The notes: a model not told the origin generated them from the sequence alone. A stretch of DNA of 54,503 nucleotides from Candidatus Bathyarchaeota archaeon (GCA_018396655.1 JAGTQF010000006.1:1-54503), one strand, 5' to 3'; shown: positions 39,860 through 50,011, counted from the first letter of the stretch. Numbers and translations are program-made.

Positions 39860-40801
39860 TCATCTCAGAATTGCCTCTCTAATGGCTCTGTGGCTTTCCA
39901 TTATCGGAGCAACCGTATTTACAATATAGATTTCTTCTACTGAGCGGAAGAGCTCTCCGAAGAATTTTCTCCTAATATCTGTTTTGCGTCTGTCTTTAAC
40001 AAGTAAATGCGGGTTGCAAAAGTCAGCGGATTCCACGTATCTTAATGCCTCATCTGGTGAGATATTATTAATTATTGATTTGTCTTCTGGATCACGTTTA
40101 AGCAGTATAGCCTTCTTCAGCGTTGTCATTGGCAGAACCCTTCCTTTCCCCACGATCCATCTTATGTTTACGACAGCTCTATTCATGGAGTCAAACTCTG
40201 CCTTATCTACAAGCCTTTGATATTCGCCCCAAACATTGGCTATGTCCGCCTGGATATAGAAGTTCTTCTCTGAGGCGAATGCCACGGCTCTATTGCCCAT
40301 TAGGCGAACAAAGAACCAGTCGTCTGATACAACCCTTATACCTTCAAGTCTCAGAAGCCCATATGTATGTGTAGTCTTGCCGGTTCCGGAGGGCGCGATT
40401 AGGCATATGCCATGCCCATCCATGTCCACGCATGCGCCGTGAACAGAGTTTATACCATGCTCATCCTCAAGTATATCACCCGCGATGCTTAGGGCTATGG
40501 ATTTAATCCAGCCATAATAGTCTACATTAATTAGGAAAGCTGTTTTGGAAAGCGGGTCGTAGAGAAACTTCTGTCCCCCACCATCCTCGTTTGTAACAAT
40601 CAGTCTTCCATGGGAGCGGATGCTCGCCGACATGGAGTAGAAGCTCTCTTCCCAGCGCTCCTTCACATATCTTATATCCGTTAGGAGCTTAATGCAGCAC
40701 CCATATATGTCAGCCCTCTCCTCATAAAGAAAGCGGTCACTATATCTCTCCATTAAGGCATCCTTCTCCTCAATAGAAATAAGTTTAATCTCGTACTTCA
40801 A
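39860..40801 (-). CDS. HPr kinase/PEPCK-like P-loop protein
   Basis: CLIAPSGTGKTTHTYGLL followed by VVSDDWFFV. Confidence 0.6.
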   Translation of the reverse strand: MKYEIKLISIEEKDALMERYSDRFLYEERADIYGCCIKLLTDIRYVKERWEESFYSMSASIRSHGRLIVTNEDGGGQKFLYDPLSKTAFLINVDYYGWIKSIALSIAGDILEDEHGINSVHGACVDMDGHGICLIAPSGTGKTTHTYGLLRLEGIRVVSDDWFFVRLMGNRAVAFASEKNFYIQADIANVWGEYQRLVDKAEFDSMNRAVVNIRWIVGKGRVLPMTTLKKAILLKRDPEDKSIINNISPDEALRYVESADFCNPHLLVKDRRKTDIRRKFFGELFRSVEEIYIVNTVAPIMESHRAIREAILR

Positions 40802-40980
40802 CCCTGAAACCCCCCTAGAAAATTTCTATCTCAAGACATTTATAGGTATGCCTCGGTCACATATCCATGTATCATCCTGTGACTGTTAAAGTCCTTAAGT
40901 CTATCGAAAGAGTCTGTAACGCCAGCAAAGAGATCTAAGAGAACCTTTGAAAGGCTCTCCCCCAGCCCTAGTGGATTAGC

Positions 40981-41010
40981 CAGAGGCTATTAGGAAGATA
41001 GAGAGGTATC
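40981..41010 (+). repeat. Dispersed ~30-bp motif, copy 3, inside a nested inverted repeat
   Basis: cagaggctattaggaagatagagaggtatc; AGGCTAT/ATAGCCT and AAGATA/TATCTT pairings. Confidence 0.6.
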
Positions 41011-41397
41011 TTTTTCGATAGCCTAGCCCTCCCCTCATAAAGATGCTAGCTATGCTCCATCTTTAGGGAGACTCCTCTATAGGCGCTTAGATGCATATTA
41101 CCGCATAAGAATATTCTGTTTAGTCTACAGTTGAGAGGAAAAGCCCCTAATCAGGGAATCAAATATTAGGGGAAAGGTGCCCAAGCCGGTATATGAGTTC
41201 ATAGCCGTTAAAAGCGAAGTTAATGAGCTACTGAAGAAGATTTCCGGGGAGATAGGTTTAGAACATCCAATCAACCACTCGAGACAATCTTAAGGTGCAA
41301 GGTTTCTGGCCCAAGGGTTAACCCCAACAACAAATTTCTGCCCTCCAAACAAGCCCCATTTTTAGGTTGCTTTTCTAAAAAGCAGCATTTTTCTTGG

Positions 41398-41470
41398 AGC
41401 CCCGGGCGGGATTTGAACCCGCGACCCGCGGCTTACAAGGCCGCTGCTCTAACCGCTAAGCCACCGGGGC
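41398..41470 (-). tRNA. tRNA-Thr(TGT), intronless, CCA encoded
   Basis: Acceptor GCCCCGG/CCGGGGC, anticodon arm GCGGC CTTGTAA GCCGC, T-loop GGTTCAAATCC. Confidence 0.95.
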
Positions 41471-41547
41471 TCTGTGTTTCCCATTTTGTTAGCCATCTGA
41501 AGATATTTTTATCTGTGAATAATAAGATTTTTGGATGGGTGAATCTT

Positions 41548-43065
41548 ATGGTGGATTCGAAAAGGGATGTTTATGTTTTAGTCTTTGATTGTGGTTCAAC
41601 TAATATTAGGGCTGTTGCAGTTAACCCTTTGGGCGAGGTTGTCGCCTACTCAAGCAGGCCTAATAAATCCATTCCCCAGCCTAATGGTAAGCCTGGTTGG
41701 TTGATCTGGGATTTTGAGGAGATTTGGCATAAGATATGTGAGGTTTCCCGTGAGGTTTCCGGAACTATTGGTCCAGAAAATATTAGGGCGGTTTCAGTTA
41801 TAACTTGGGGTGCTGATGGCGCCCCGATCAAACGTAATGGTGAGCTGACCTATCCGCCTATTTCTTGGCAGTGTCCAAGAACTCGGGAAGTTGCTGAGAA
41901 GATCACTGAGCATGTTAGTGCCTGGGAGATATTTAGGATAACTGGTTACCAGATAATCTCGTTTAATACGCTTTTTAAGCTGATTTGGCTTAGGAAGGAA
42001 GCTTCAAAAGCTCTCGAAGAGGCTGAGACATGGCTTATGATGCCGGGTTTAATAGCCAATAGGTTGACTGGCGAATTCCATATAGATCCGACGATAGCGT
42101 CTACAATGATGGCTATGGACTTAGGTAGAAGGGACTGGTCTGCTATGATGCTTGAGCTCGCTGACCTAACTCCCGGATTCTTTCCAGAGTGGAGGGAGCC
42201 GGGTGAGATTGTTGGATATATAACTGAGCATGCAGCCCATCTTTGCGGCTTGCTTCCTGGAACACCCGTTGTTGCGGGAGGGCATGATACGCAGTTTGCG
42301 ATATTTGGTTCGGGTGCTGGAGTTGGTGATGTGGTTCTCTCTAGTGGGACGTGGGAGATTTTGGGTGTTAGGGTGAATTTTTACAGTCCTTCTAAGAGGG
42401 CCTTTGAGGAGGGCATGATAATTGAGGCGGATGTTGAGAGGGGGCTTTGGAATCCACAGTTTCTTATGATTGCCTCAGCCGTAATCGAGTGGATTATAAA
42501 TAGCATGTTTAGGGATGTTGGTGAAAGAAGATATGAGAGGATAATTGAGGAGATCAAGTCCGTTCCACCAGGCTCAAATGGCCTAATCTTCATACCGAGC
42601 TTTGTGGGGGAGAGTGGCCCGCTTAGAAAATATGGGGTTCCTGGAATAATTCTTGGCTTAAACTTGAATTCCACAAGAGCCCATATTCTTCATGCGGTCT
42701 TTGAGGGCCTAACATTCCAGATGAGAGAAGCCCTGAAAATATTGGCTGAATCAATGAATATTAGGGTTAATGAGCTTCGTGTTGTGGGAGGGGGCTCAAA
42801 GAATGATTTGTGGAATCAGATGAGGGCTGATGCTACTGGTATGCGGATTATAGTTCCAGCTGTGAGGGAGGCTGCGACGTTGGGGGCCGCACTAACATCC
42901 TTCGTTGGCATAGGATACTATAGGTCTATAGATGAGGCTCGGAAAAACCTTTTTATGGAGGAGAGAGTCTTTAATTCGGTTGAGGAGCGAAAGTCCGCCT
43001 ATGATTCAATATTCAAGAGGTATATTGATGTGCTGAAGAGCCTAAAAGAAATCTACAAGTCTTAA
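41548..43065 (+). CDS. FGGY-family carbohydrate kinase (fuculokinase/rhamnulokinase-like)
   Basis: VFDCGSTNIRAVAV, AGGHDTQFAIFGSGA, VVGGGSKNDLWNQMRADATG. ORF-track start lies inside tRNA-Thr; ATG at 41548 preferred. Confidence 0.85.
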   Translation: MVDSKRDVYVLVFDCGSTNIRAVAVNPLGEVVAYSSRPNKSIPQPNGKPGWLIWDFEEIWHKICEVSREVSGTIGPENIRAVSVITWGADGAPIKRNGELTYPPISWQCPRTREVAEKITEHVSAWEIFRITGYQIISFNTLFKLIWLRKEASKALEEAETWLMMPGLIANRLTGEFHIDPTIASTMMAMDLGRRDWSAMMLELADLTPGFFPEWREPGEIVGYITEHAAHLCGLLPGTPVVAGGHDTQFAIFGSGAGVGDVVLSSGTWEILGVRVNFYSPSKRAFEEGMIIEADVERGLWNPQFLMIASAVIEWIINSMFRDVGERRYERIIEEIKSVPPGSNGLIFIPSFVGESGPLRKYGVPGIILGLNLNSTRAHILHAVFEGLTFQMREALKILAESMNIRVNELRVVGGGSKNDLWNQMRADATGMRIIVPAVREAATLGAALTSFVGIGYYRSIDEARKNLFMEERVFNSVEERKSAYDSIFKRYIDVLKSLKEIYKS

Positions 43066-43919
43066 ATCCTATAGTTTTCAATTGCGAGTAGATTTAGGAG
43101 CTCGCCTAATCTCTTTATTGTGAAGTCCGGCTTATCCTCTTCGCTAATATTCGAATTTTTACGCCCTATTAAAACGGTCCTCATTCCAATGTTTTTGGCG
43201 CCCCTAATATCCACATCTGGTGTATCACCAACAAAGATGGATTCTGAGACGCTGACCCCAAGAAGGTTTAGTGTAAAGTTAAAGATTTCCGGACTTGGCT
43301 TACGCCTATTAATCTCAGCTGATATCACTATTACATCTAAAAATTCTCTAAGCCCATATTTCTCAATTAAATTGCGGGCGCATTCCGGTATAGAGAAGTT
43401 TGAAATCACCCCAATCTTATACCCACACTCATATAGTCTTGACAAGACAAGACTTGCTTCTTCATCCGGACATATATGGCGTACAAATTCCTCTGAGTAG
43501 GCGTTCACCGCACCCCTCACCAGCGGGTCTTTTAAGTCGCAATCGTAGCCTAATCTTTTTAGAACCTCAGAGATTCTGAGGCTATAGTGCGGCTCCTCGA
43601 GATTTACGCTAATCCTCTCGTATAGGCGGCTTCTAACCTCGGAGTATGCTCGCCTAAAATCCTCGTAAGAGACGCGCACACCATTAGCGCTCAAAAACTC
43701 ATAAACATTTTTCAGGCAGCTCTCACCCAAATTTATACCAGCCCTAACTAATAGGAGCGTATCAAATAGGTCAAATAGTATAGCCCTAACCCCCAACAGC
43801 CCAGTTCTAGGATTTTTGGAGAGATTATCTCCCTCCAAATTAACCCACCATCTCCGCACTCTTGCGCTCTTAACAGTAGAGGGATTGCAGCCCCTAAAAG
43901 CGTTTTCTTTCCCCAACAA
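43062..43919 (-). CDS. HAD-superfamily hydrolase (start probably internal to the ORF)
   Basis: AILFDLFDTLLLV, GVISNFS, FVGDTPDVDIRGAKNIGM. Confidence 0.85.
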   Translation of the reverse strand: MLGKENAFRGCNPSTVKSARVRRWWVNLEGDNLSKNPRTGLLGVRAILFDLFDTLLLVRAGINLGESCLKNVYEFLSANGVRVSYEDFRRAYSEVRSRLYERISVNLEEPHYSLRISEVLKRLGYDCDLKDPLVRGAVNAYSEEFVRHICPDEEASLVLSRLYECGYKIGVISNFSIPECARNLIEKYGLREFLDVIVISAEINRRKPSPEIFNFTLNLLGVSVSESIFVGDTPDVDIRGAKNIGMRTVLIGRKNSNISEEDKPDFTIKRLGELLNLLAIENYRI

Positions 43920-44236
43920 ATATTTTGTGTCCTATTCAGAACGCGTTCTCTTTACGTGATGCTTAAGCGCCTATTTTTCAGAGGACTTTCTCCTGCCAAG
44001 CCAATAGAAAACGCCCGCTATAGCCCAGCAGATTATTGTGCTTAGTGGTGTGAAGCTGCAGTGGGCGTAATAGCCTAATAGGCATGGTTTGCTTGCAGGA
44101 GTCGGTATAAACGTTGATAAGCCAGAACAATAAATATGGCTATCAGAATTAGCCAATATACCCTCATCATAATGCCCCCACATCAAACTTGCCGTCTCCC
44201 TATATAAAACTTATCGTCCCCATCAGCTAACCATCA

Positions 44237-44764
44237 TCACCATGGGTTGTCCTTGAGACGCATGAGATACGCTATGAAGTTAACTAGGAGATGTATTGGT
44301 CCGGTTAAGACGATTATTATGAGGGCTCTTACCGGAGAGAGTGAATGTGGAGCTATAGCTAACGCGAAGAGCAATGCGAAGAGTACGAAATCTATCTGGT
44401 CGACTATTGGAAGAGGGGCTCCGGGCTTAAGATTAAGCCTCCTCTTTATGAATGAGCCTACTAAGTCTCCTATTAGGGCTCCAAGTGATAACCCAAATCC
44501 AAGAAAAACGCTTACCTCTGGTAGGCCGTAGGCTGAAGCTGTTGGATTAATTGTCTCCTGAATCCATCCAACTAATGTGCCAATTAATAGGCCTGATATG
44601 AAGCCCCTATATGTCTTATGTGAGCCGAAGATTGGCTTTCCATCAATAAAATTTCTTCCACAGTCGATTGGTTTACCCCCTCCAAATATTACTGGTGACG
44701 CGTTTGCGCAGTAGGCTGGGAAAACATAATATAATGCGCCAATTATCTCGTTAAGCACTGACAT
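44237..44764 (-). CDS. carS: CDP-archaeol synthase
   Basis: YCANASPVIFGGGKPIDCGRNFIDGKPIFGSHKTYRGFISG. Confidence 0.92.
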   Translation of the reverse strand: MSVLNEIIGALYYVFPAYCANASPVIFGGGKPIDCGRNFIDGKPIFGSHKTYRGFISGLLIGTLVGWIQETINPTASAYGLPEVSVFLGFGLSLGALIGDLVGSFIKRRLNLKPGAPLPIVDQIDFVLFALLFALAIAPHSLSPVRALIIIVLTGPIHLLVNFIAYLMRLKDNPW

Positions 44765-44785
44765 TAAATGCTACCCCCCTAATCA

Positions 44786-45490
44786 CTAGATAAGACTTAA
44801 TTTACCGTATTCACCCACGCCCTCCTCACCAATAGATAGGTATAATGTTATCTTTTTTTCGACCCCACTGCTTCTCTCAACGATTGCCCTAACCACACCA
44901 TGCCTACTAGTCCTATATAAACCCACTATCGCCGTAGACCAGTATCTGAGAACCCTTGACGCAACCGGTTCGATTAGAGCCTCAACATCGGTTAAGACGC
45001 TTCTAACTTGGCTTGTAATTAAGACTGGTATTTGAAATCTTTTTGCGATGTGAGAGAGCATTGCTGCTTGCCGATTTATCTCCCTATTAGCCTTAAAGGC
45101 ATCCTCTCTGCTGACGGTTTCTAGGCGGTATAAGGAGGTTATGGTATCAAAGGCTATTAATCCGACGCTTCTGCTAATATACTTTTCTAGGTCGTCTAAG
45201 AGTTTAGATTGCTCTTCTAATGTTGATGGCGTGAAGAGGATTATGGACTGCAAGATTTCATTAAAGTCTCGTGGTGCAATCTGCATGAGCCTTCTGGGCG
45301 AGAACGTCCCATCGGTGTCGATAAAAATCGTCTTATATTCCATCCTCGCGGCGTTCACTGAGCATTGGATTGCTAGACTAGTCTTTCCCGTTTCAGCCTC
45401 ACCATAAATTAGCGTTAATCCTCCAGGCTGAAGCCCCCCATCTAGGGCTTTATCAAGTGGAAGGCAGCCGGTAGGTATCCAGCGGACCAA
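44786..45490 (-). CDS. radB: DNA repair protein RadB
   Basis: GCLPLDKALDGGLQPGGLTLIYGEAETGKTSLAIQ, RecA-fold motifs. Confidence 0.88.
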   Translation of the reverse strand: MVRWIPTGCLPLDKALDGGLQPGGLTLIYGEAETGKTSLAIQCSVNAARMEYKTIFIDTDGTFSPRRLMQIAPRDFNEILQSIILFTPSTLEEQSKLLDDLEKYISRSVGLIAFDTITSLYRLETVSREDAFKANREINRQAAMLSHIAKRFQIPVLITSQVRSVLTDVEALIEPVASRVLRYWSTAIVGLYRTSRHGVVRAIVERSSGVEKKITLYLSIGEEGVGEYGKLSLI

Positions 45491-45577
45491 TTAACCCCAC
45501 GATAAAAGAAGATTGCAATTAAAAATTTAAATCTAGTCTTCCTTTAGTAATGAATTAGTGTTGCTGGGCGTAATGTT

Positions 45578-46216
45578 ATGAGGGTTAGAGCTCGAATAGC
45601 CGTCGCAACAGTCTCGGGAAGAGCATATTATAAGCTTGTCAATGAGCTTAAGGGCAGGGATATCCCCTTCCTAAGCATAGTGCCAGGTGAGCCTATACCC
45701 CCATCAGTCAGGGTTGTGATAACGACTAAGAGTGAGGTAAACCTAATAAACCACCCCCAAATCTTAGTTTACGACGAATCAGCAGACCCCTCAAACATAA
45801 TAAATGAGGCCCTGAGAATAATAATGAATAAGGAGGCTTATGAGGAGCTCACGATTGGAGTCGACCCGGGTAAAACTTTTGGCATTGCGATACTTGCAGA
45901 TGGCAAAATCCTTAAGAGGGAGGAGGGTTTAAGCATGGAGAGGGCAATAGACCTTATATTGTCCGAGCTAGGAAGGACCCCCGCTAAATCTAAGAGGATT
46001 AGAATTGGAAGGGGTGTGCCAGACTTAGCTGAAGAGATTGCCAGTAGGCTTGAGAAATCTTTCCTCCATGATACTATCGCTATTGAGATGGTTGATGAGG
46101 AGGGCACAAGCACGATGAGGGATAAAGGCTTTAAGAGAAAGCTGAGTGATGCTGACTCAGCCATAAAAATAGCCTCCAAGAAGGGTGAAGCACGCTTAAG
46201 GGGTGCTGCCCAATGA
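45578..46216 (+). CDS. Conserved hypothetical, possible RuvC/RNase H-like fold
   Basis: TIGVDPGKTFGIAILADGKIL motif; coupled to the polynucleotide kinase gene. Confidence 0.6.
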   Translation: MRVRARIAVATVSGRAYYKLVNELKGRDIPFLSIVPGEPIPPSVRVVITTKSEVNLINHPQILVYDESADPSNIINEALRIIMNKEAYEELTIGVDPGKTFGIAILADGKILKREEGLSMERAIDLILSELGRTPAKSKRIRIGRGVPDLAEEIASRLEKSFLHDTIAIEMVDEEGTSTMRDKGFKRKLSDADSAIKIASKKGEARLRGAAQ

Positions 46217-47490
46217 AGCAGAGTATAGAAAAGGGGAAGACCCTCCTCATCGATGGGCCCGCATGCATCGCCCTCTATTCTGGCGCTTTAAGGGCCTTCG
46301 GTGCACCAATAAAGGTTGGAGAGCACATTATAATCCGAAGGGGAAGGCGTATACCAATAGAGGCTATAGAGGACTCTCAAATCGAAATTCTCTTAGGAAA
46401 CTCGGCTTCATTTAGTTTGATAGATGAGAACCCGATACCGGATTCATGGAGGAACGCTGCCGACAAAATACTCTCAATAGACGGAAGGGTCGAAATTGTT
46501 GTACTAGGGAACGTGGATTCTGGAAAGACTAGCTTCTGCACTTACCTGGCGAACGTTGCATTCGAAAGAGGGCGCAGCGTGGCCCTTATAGATGGAGATT
46601 TGGGGCAGTCGGATATAGGTCCGCCTGGGACTCTTGGATTAAGTCTCATTAGAAGCCCGGTTATAGACCCATTCAACCTCCAGCCAGACTATGTAATCTT
46701 TATTGGGAATACAAGCCCTTCGAGCGTTGTACAGCCGACCATAAATGGCCTAGTGGATTTGAGGGATAAAGCCCTAAACATGGGTTCATCCTTCGTAGTC
46801 ATCAACACGGATGGTTGGGTTGAGGGCCTAGATGCAATAAATTATAAGCGCCACCTAATTAGGAGACTGCAGCCAAACTTCGTCGTTATTATAGGGAGTG
46901 AAGAGCCCCTTAAGCCTCTAATTGATTCATTATCCAGCCTAGAGGTTAACATCATACTGGTTGAGACGCCTAGAAACGTTAAACGAAGAGATAGAGAGAC
47001 CAGGAAGATGATTAGGGAAGCCTCATACAGGAAGTATTTAAGAGATGCTAAAGTCCGCTCCTATCCAATAAGCTGGATAAAAGTTGATGGACATATGGAG
47101 ATTGCGGGTAAACCTGACCAGGCGCTTAAGGAGAGGATTGAGGGGATTTTAGGTGAGAAAATCGTTTACTGTGAGGGGACACAAAACTCCATCATACTAG
47201 TGTTAGATGAGAGGGCGAATTTAAGCAATGAAGCGAGGGCGAAATTATCCGCTGAACTAAATAGGCCAATTAGAATCATGCGCAAAGGTGAGGAGAGAGG
47301 GCTCCTAGTGGCCCTAGAGGACGGTAATGGCAGGTTCCTTGGGATTGGAACAATTCAATGCATTGATTTTGAGCGGGGTACACTAAAAGTTTACACTAAT
47401 GTGGAAGGGTCTGTCTTAAGGGTCCACATTGGTCAGATAAGGCTTGATGATAAGGGTAATGAGGTTGAGATAATTTCTAGAAGCACCTAA
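46213..47490 (+). CDS. Clp1/Grc3-family polynucleotide 5'-kinase
   Basis: GNVDSGKTSFCTYLAN, LIDGDLGQSDIGPPGTLGLS. Confidence 0.88.
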   Translation: MKQSIEKGKTLLIDGPACIALYSGALRAFGAPIKVGEHIIIRRGRRIPIEAIEDSQIEILLGNSASFSLIDENPIPDSWRNAADKILSIDGRVEIVVLGNVDSGKTSFCTYLANVAFERGRSVALIDGDLGQSDIGPPGTLGLSLIRSPVIDPFNLQPDYVIFIGNTSPSSVVQPTINGLVDLRDKALNMGSSFVVINTDGWVEGLDAINYKRHLIRRLQPNFVVIIGSEEPLKPLIDSLSSLEVNIILVETPRNVKRRDRETRKMIREASYRKYLRDAKVRSYPISWIKVDGHMEIAGKPDQALKERIEGILGEKIVYCEGTQNSIILVLDERANLSNEARAKLSAELNRPIRIMRKGEERGLLVALEDGNGRFLGIGTIQCIDFERGTLKVYTNVEGSVLRVHIGQIRLDDKGNEVEIISRST

Positions 47491-48155
47491 ATACCCGCTG
47501 AGGGGCAGAGTGCGTTAACTGGGCATTTCTGGCAGACCGGCTTTCTAGCCCGGCAGAATCTTCTTCCTAGCGCTATGAAAAGCATGTGGACGGCAAAATA
47601 GTCCCTAGGCTCGTATAGCTCTTCAAGCCTGCTTCTAACGCCCTCATAATCCTTTACATCCATGGGTACTAGACCGAGTCTCCTAGAGACCCTATTAACA
47701 TGAGTATCCACTGGTAGAACTGGTCTACCAGCACAGAAGAGCAGCAGTATATCGGCTGTTTTAGGGCCAACTCCCGGTAAGCTTAGGAGTTTCTCCCTTG
47801 CCTCATTTAGCGGCGTCGAATATATAAAGTCGAGTCTCCCACCGAAATCCTCAAGTATAATCCTTGCAACACTCTTGATGACTAAAGTCTTATTCTTATA
47901 TAAGCCCGCAACCCTTAGGGCTTCCTCAATATCTCTGTTCTCCGCCTCCGCCAAACTTTTAGGGGTTATAGGCATTTTAGACGAGAGCCTCTCGAAGGCC
48001 CTTCTTGTGTTCACCTCAGCAGTCGACTGGCTTATTATTGTCCTAATGAGGGTTTTAAATGGGTCTACGCAAACCTCCGAGATATCCGGAAGCTGGAAGC
48101 TGCCTCTTAAAATGCTTAGAATAGTTTTAGCCCTATTCACTTCGCTCTCCATCAT
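47487..48155 (-). CDS. nth: Endonuclease III-family DNA glycosylase
   Basis: LPGVGPKTADILLLF, DTHVNRVSRRLGL, C-terminal Fe-S cysteines. Confidence 0.92.
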   Translation of the reverse strand: MMESEVNRAKTILSILRGSFQLPDISEVCVDPFKTLIRTIISQSTAEVNTRRAFERLSSKMPITPKSLAEAENRDIEEALRVAGLYKNKTLVIKSVARIILEDFGGRLDFIYSTPLNEAREKLLSLPGVGPKTADILLLFCAGRPVLPVDTHVNRVSRRLGLVPMDVKDYEGVRSRLEELYEPRDYFAVHMLFIALGRRFCRARKPVCQKCPVNALCPSAGI

Positions 48156-48218
48156 CCTCCTCCAAACTAAAGTATTTCGGTAAGTAAGCGTTAACTTTAA
48201 ATTATTTTAGCACCTATT

Positions 48219-48665
48219 TTGTCAAAATATCATTTGGGGGTGATATATTTGGTTAATATTGAGGGCTATGAGATTCTTGAGGGATTATATTATTCGAAGG
48301 ATTGGATGTGGATTAAAATAGAGGATGGCAAGGTTAGGATAGGTGTAACTGACTACGCCCAGAAGCAGATGCGCGAAATAGTCTTCGCTGAACTACCGAG
48401 CGTTGGGGCCCAAGTGAGGAAAGGCGAACCCTTCGGAACGCTTGAATCAGTTAAGGCTGTATCAGACCTAGTCTCACCTTTAACTGGTAGGGTTGTTGAG
48501 GTGAACGAGCGGGCAAGCGGAAGCCCAGAGGTTATTAATGAGGACCCATATGGTGAGGGGTGGTTAATAGTTATTGAGCCAGCCAATCTAGAGGAGGAGC
48601 TTAAAACTCTAATGAATTTTGAGCAAGCTGTCGAGTGGTATAAGAGCGTCATAAGGGAAAGATGA
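48219..48665 (+). CDS. GcvH-like lipoyl carrier protein (TTG at 48249 is a likely start)
   Basis: GVTDYAQKQMREIVFAELP, LESVKAVSDLVSPLTG lipoyl-Lys motif; SD-like GGGGGTGAT upstream of TTG. Confidence 0.88.
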   Translation: MSKYHLGVIYLVNIEGYEILEGLYYSKDWMWIKIEDGKVRIGVTDYAQKQMREIVFAELPSVGAQVRKGEPFGTLESVKAVSDLVSPLTGRVVEVNERASGSPEVINEDPYGEGWLIVIEPANLEEELKTLMNFEQAVEWYKSVIRER

Positions 48666-50011
48666 ATATGCCTAAGAGAATAGTTATTATTGGGGGCCAT
48701 GCTGCTGGATGCGATGCTGCAGCCGCAGCCAGGCTTACCGATAGGGAAGCCGAAATAATAATGCTGACTAATGAGCGTTATGCTGGTTATTCACGCTGTG
48801 GATTACCCTTTGTTATAGGCGGGCATATAAAGAGCTTCCAGGACCTAATAGTTTTTCCACCATCATACTTCAAGATGAATAGAATAGACTTGAGGCTTGA
48901 GGCTAACGTTACAAATATTGATGTGAAGGCAAAAACAGTTGAGGTTCAATATAAGGATGGGCGCGTAGAAAGACTACAGTACGATAGCCTGATAATCGCT
49001 ACTGGAGCGAGAGCCGCTGTTCCGCCTATTAAGGGTAGGGAGAAGAGGGGTATTCATGTTCTGAGAACTATAGATGATGGTGAAATGATAGAGCAGTCTA
49101 TTAAAGATTCTAAGTCAGCGGTTGTCATAGGGGCTGGCCTAATAGGTTTGGAGCTCGGTGTAGCCCTTCTGGAGCGCGGCTTAAAGACGACGATAGTTGA
49201 GCTTTTGCCACAGGTTCTTCCAGCAATGCTCGATAAGGATATGGCCGACCTCGTTCAGAGGGAACTTGAGAAGAAAGGTTTAAGAATAATCACCGGCCGC
49301 TCTGTTGATGAAATAGTTGGCGACGATAGAGTTAGCGGGGTCTCGGTTGCTGGCGAGAATATTCCGGCAGACATGGTTGTTATCGCGACTGGCGTCAGGG
49401 GTAACGTTGAGCTAGCGCAGAAAGCCGGAATAGAGCTCGGTGAAACAAAATTAATTAAAGTTAATATGCGCATGGAGACGAACATTAAGGATGTTTACGC
49501 ATGTGGAGACTGTGTTGAGTCAATAAACCTCATAACTAAGCGGCCAGTCGTATGTCAGCTTGGAACAACGGCCGTTCGGCAGGCGAGGGTTGCTGGAATA
49601 AATGCAGCTGGCGGATACGCCATATTTCCAGGAGTTTTGGGGGCATCCGTTACTAGACTCTTCGATATGGAGATAGGTGCTGTTGGATTAACCGAGGCTG
49701 CAGCTCAGAGAGCCGGAATTGAGGCTGTCTCCATGTCGCTTAGTGGGAAGACTAGGGCTCAATATTATCCCGGGGCACAGCCAGTAAGAGTAAAGCTCAT
49801 TGTGGAGAAGGAGACTGAGAGGATTATTGGGGCGCAGATAATTGGCGGTGAGGGTGTAGCACAGAGAATAAACGCAATATCCTTCGCGATTCTTAAGGAG
49901 ATGAGTGTGAGGGAGCTGGCGAGGGCTGAGACGTGTTATGCGCCACCAGTCTCAGAGACGTGGGACCCAATGATATTGGCAGCTCAGGCTCTCCTAAGGA
50001 AACTAAAGTGA
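48662..50011 (+). CDS. FAD-dependent NADH oxidase / CoA-disulfide reductase family
   Basis: IIGGHAAGCDAAAAARL, GYSRCGLPFVIGG single-Cys active site, YACGDCVE. Confidence 0.88.
   Translation: MNMPKRIVIIGGHAAGCDAAAAARLTDREAEIIMLTNERYAGYSRCGLPFVIGGHIKSFQDLIVFPPSYFKMNRIDLRLEANVTNIDVKAKTVEVQYKDGRVERLQYDSLIIATGARAAVPPIKGREKRGIHVLRTIDDGEMIEQSIKDSKSAVVIGAGLIGLELGVALLERGLKTTIVELLPQVLPAMLDKDMADLVQRELEKKGLRIITGRSVDEIVGDDRVSGVSVAGENIPADMVVIATGVRGNVELAQKAGIELGETKLIKVNMRMETNIKDVYACGDCVESINLITKRPVVCQLGTTAVRQARVAGINAAGGYAIFPGVLGASVTRLFDMEIGAVGLTEAAAQRAGIEAVSMSLSGKTRAQYYPGAQPVRVKLIVEKETERIIGAQIIGGEGVAQRINAISFAILKEMSVRELARAETCYAPPVSETWDPMILAAQALLRKLK

Noticed and set aside
41413-41547. N-terminal extension of the FGGY kinase ORF
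   Set aside because: Overlaps tRNA-Thr; an internal ATG at 41548 gives a normal kinase N-terminus.
43971-44186. 71-aa minus-strand ORF, possible small membrane protein with frameshift (MMRVYWLILIAIFIVLAYQ in one frame, CLLGYYAHCSFTPLSTIICWAIAGVFYWL in another)
   Set aside because: Suggestive but too short to decide by eye between real gene, frameshifted gene and noise.
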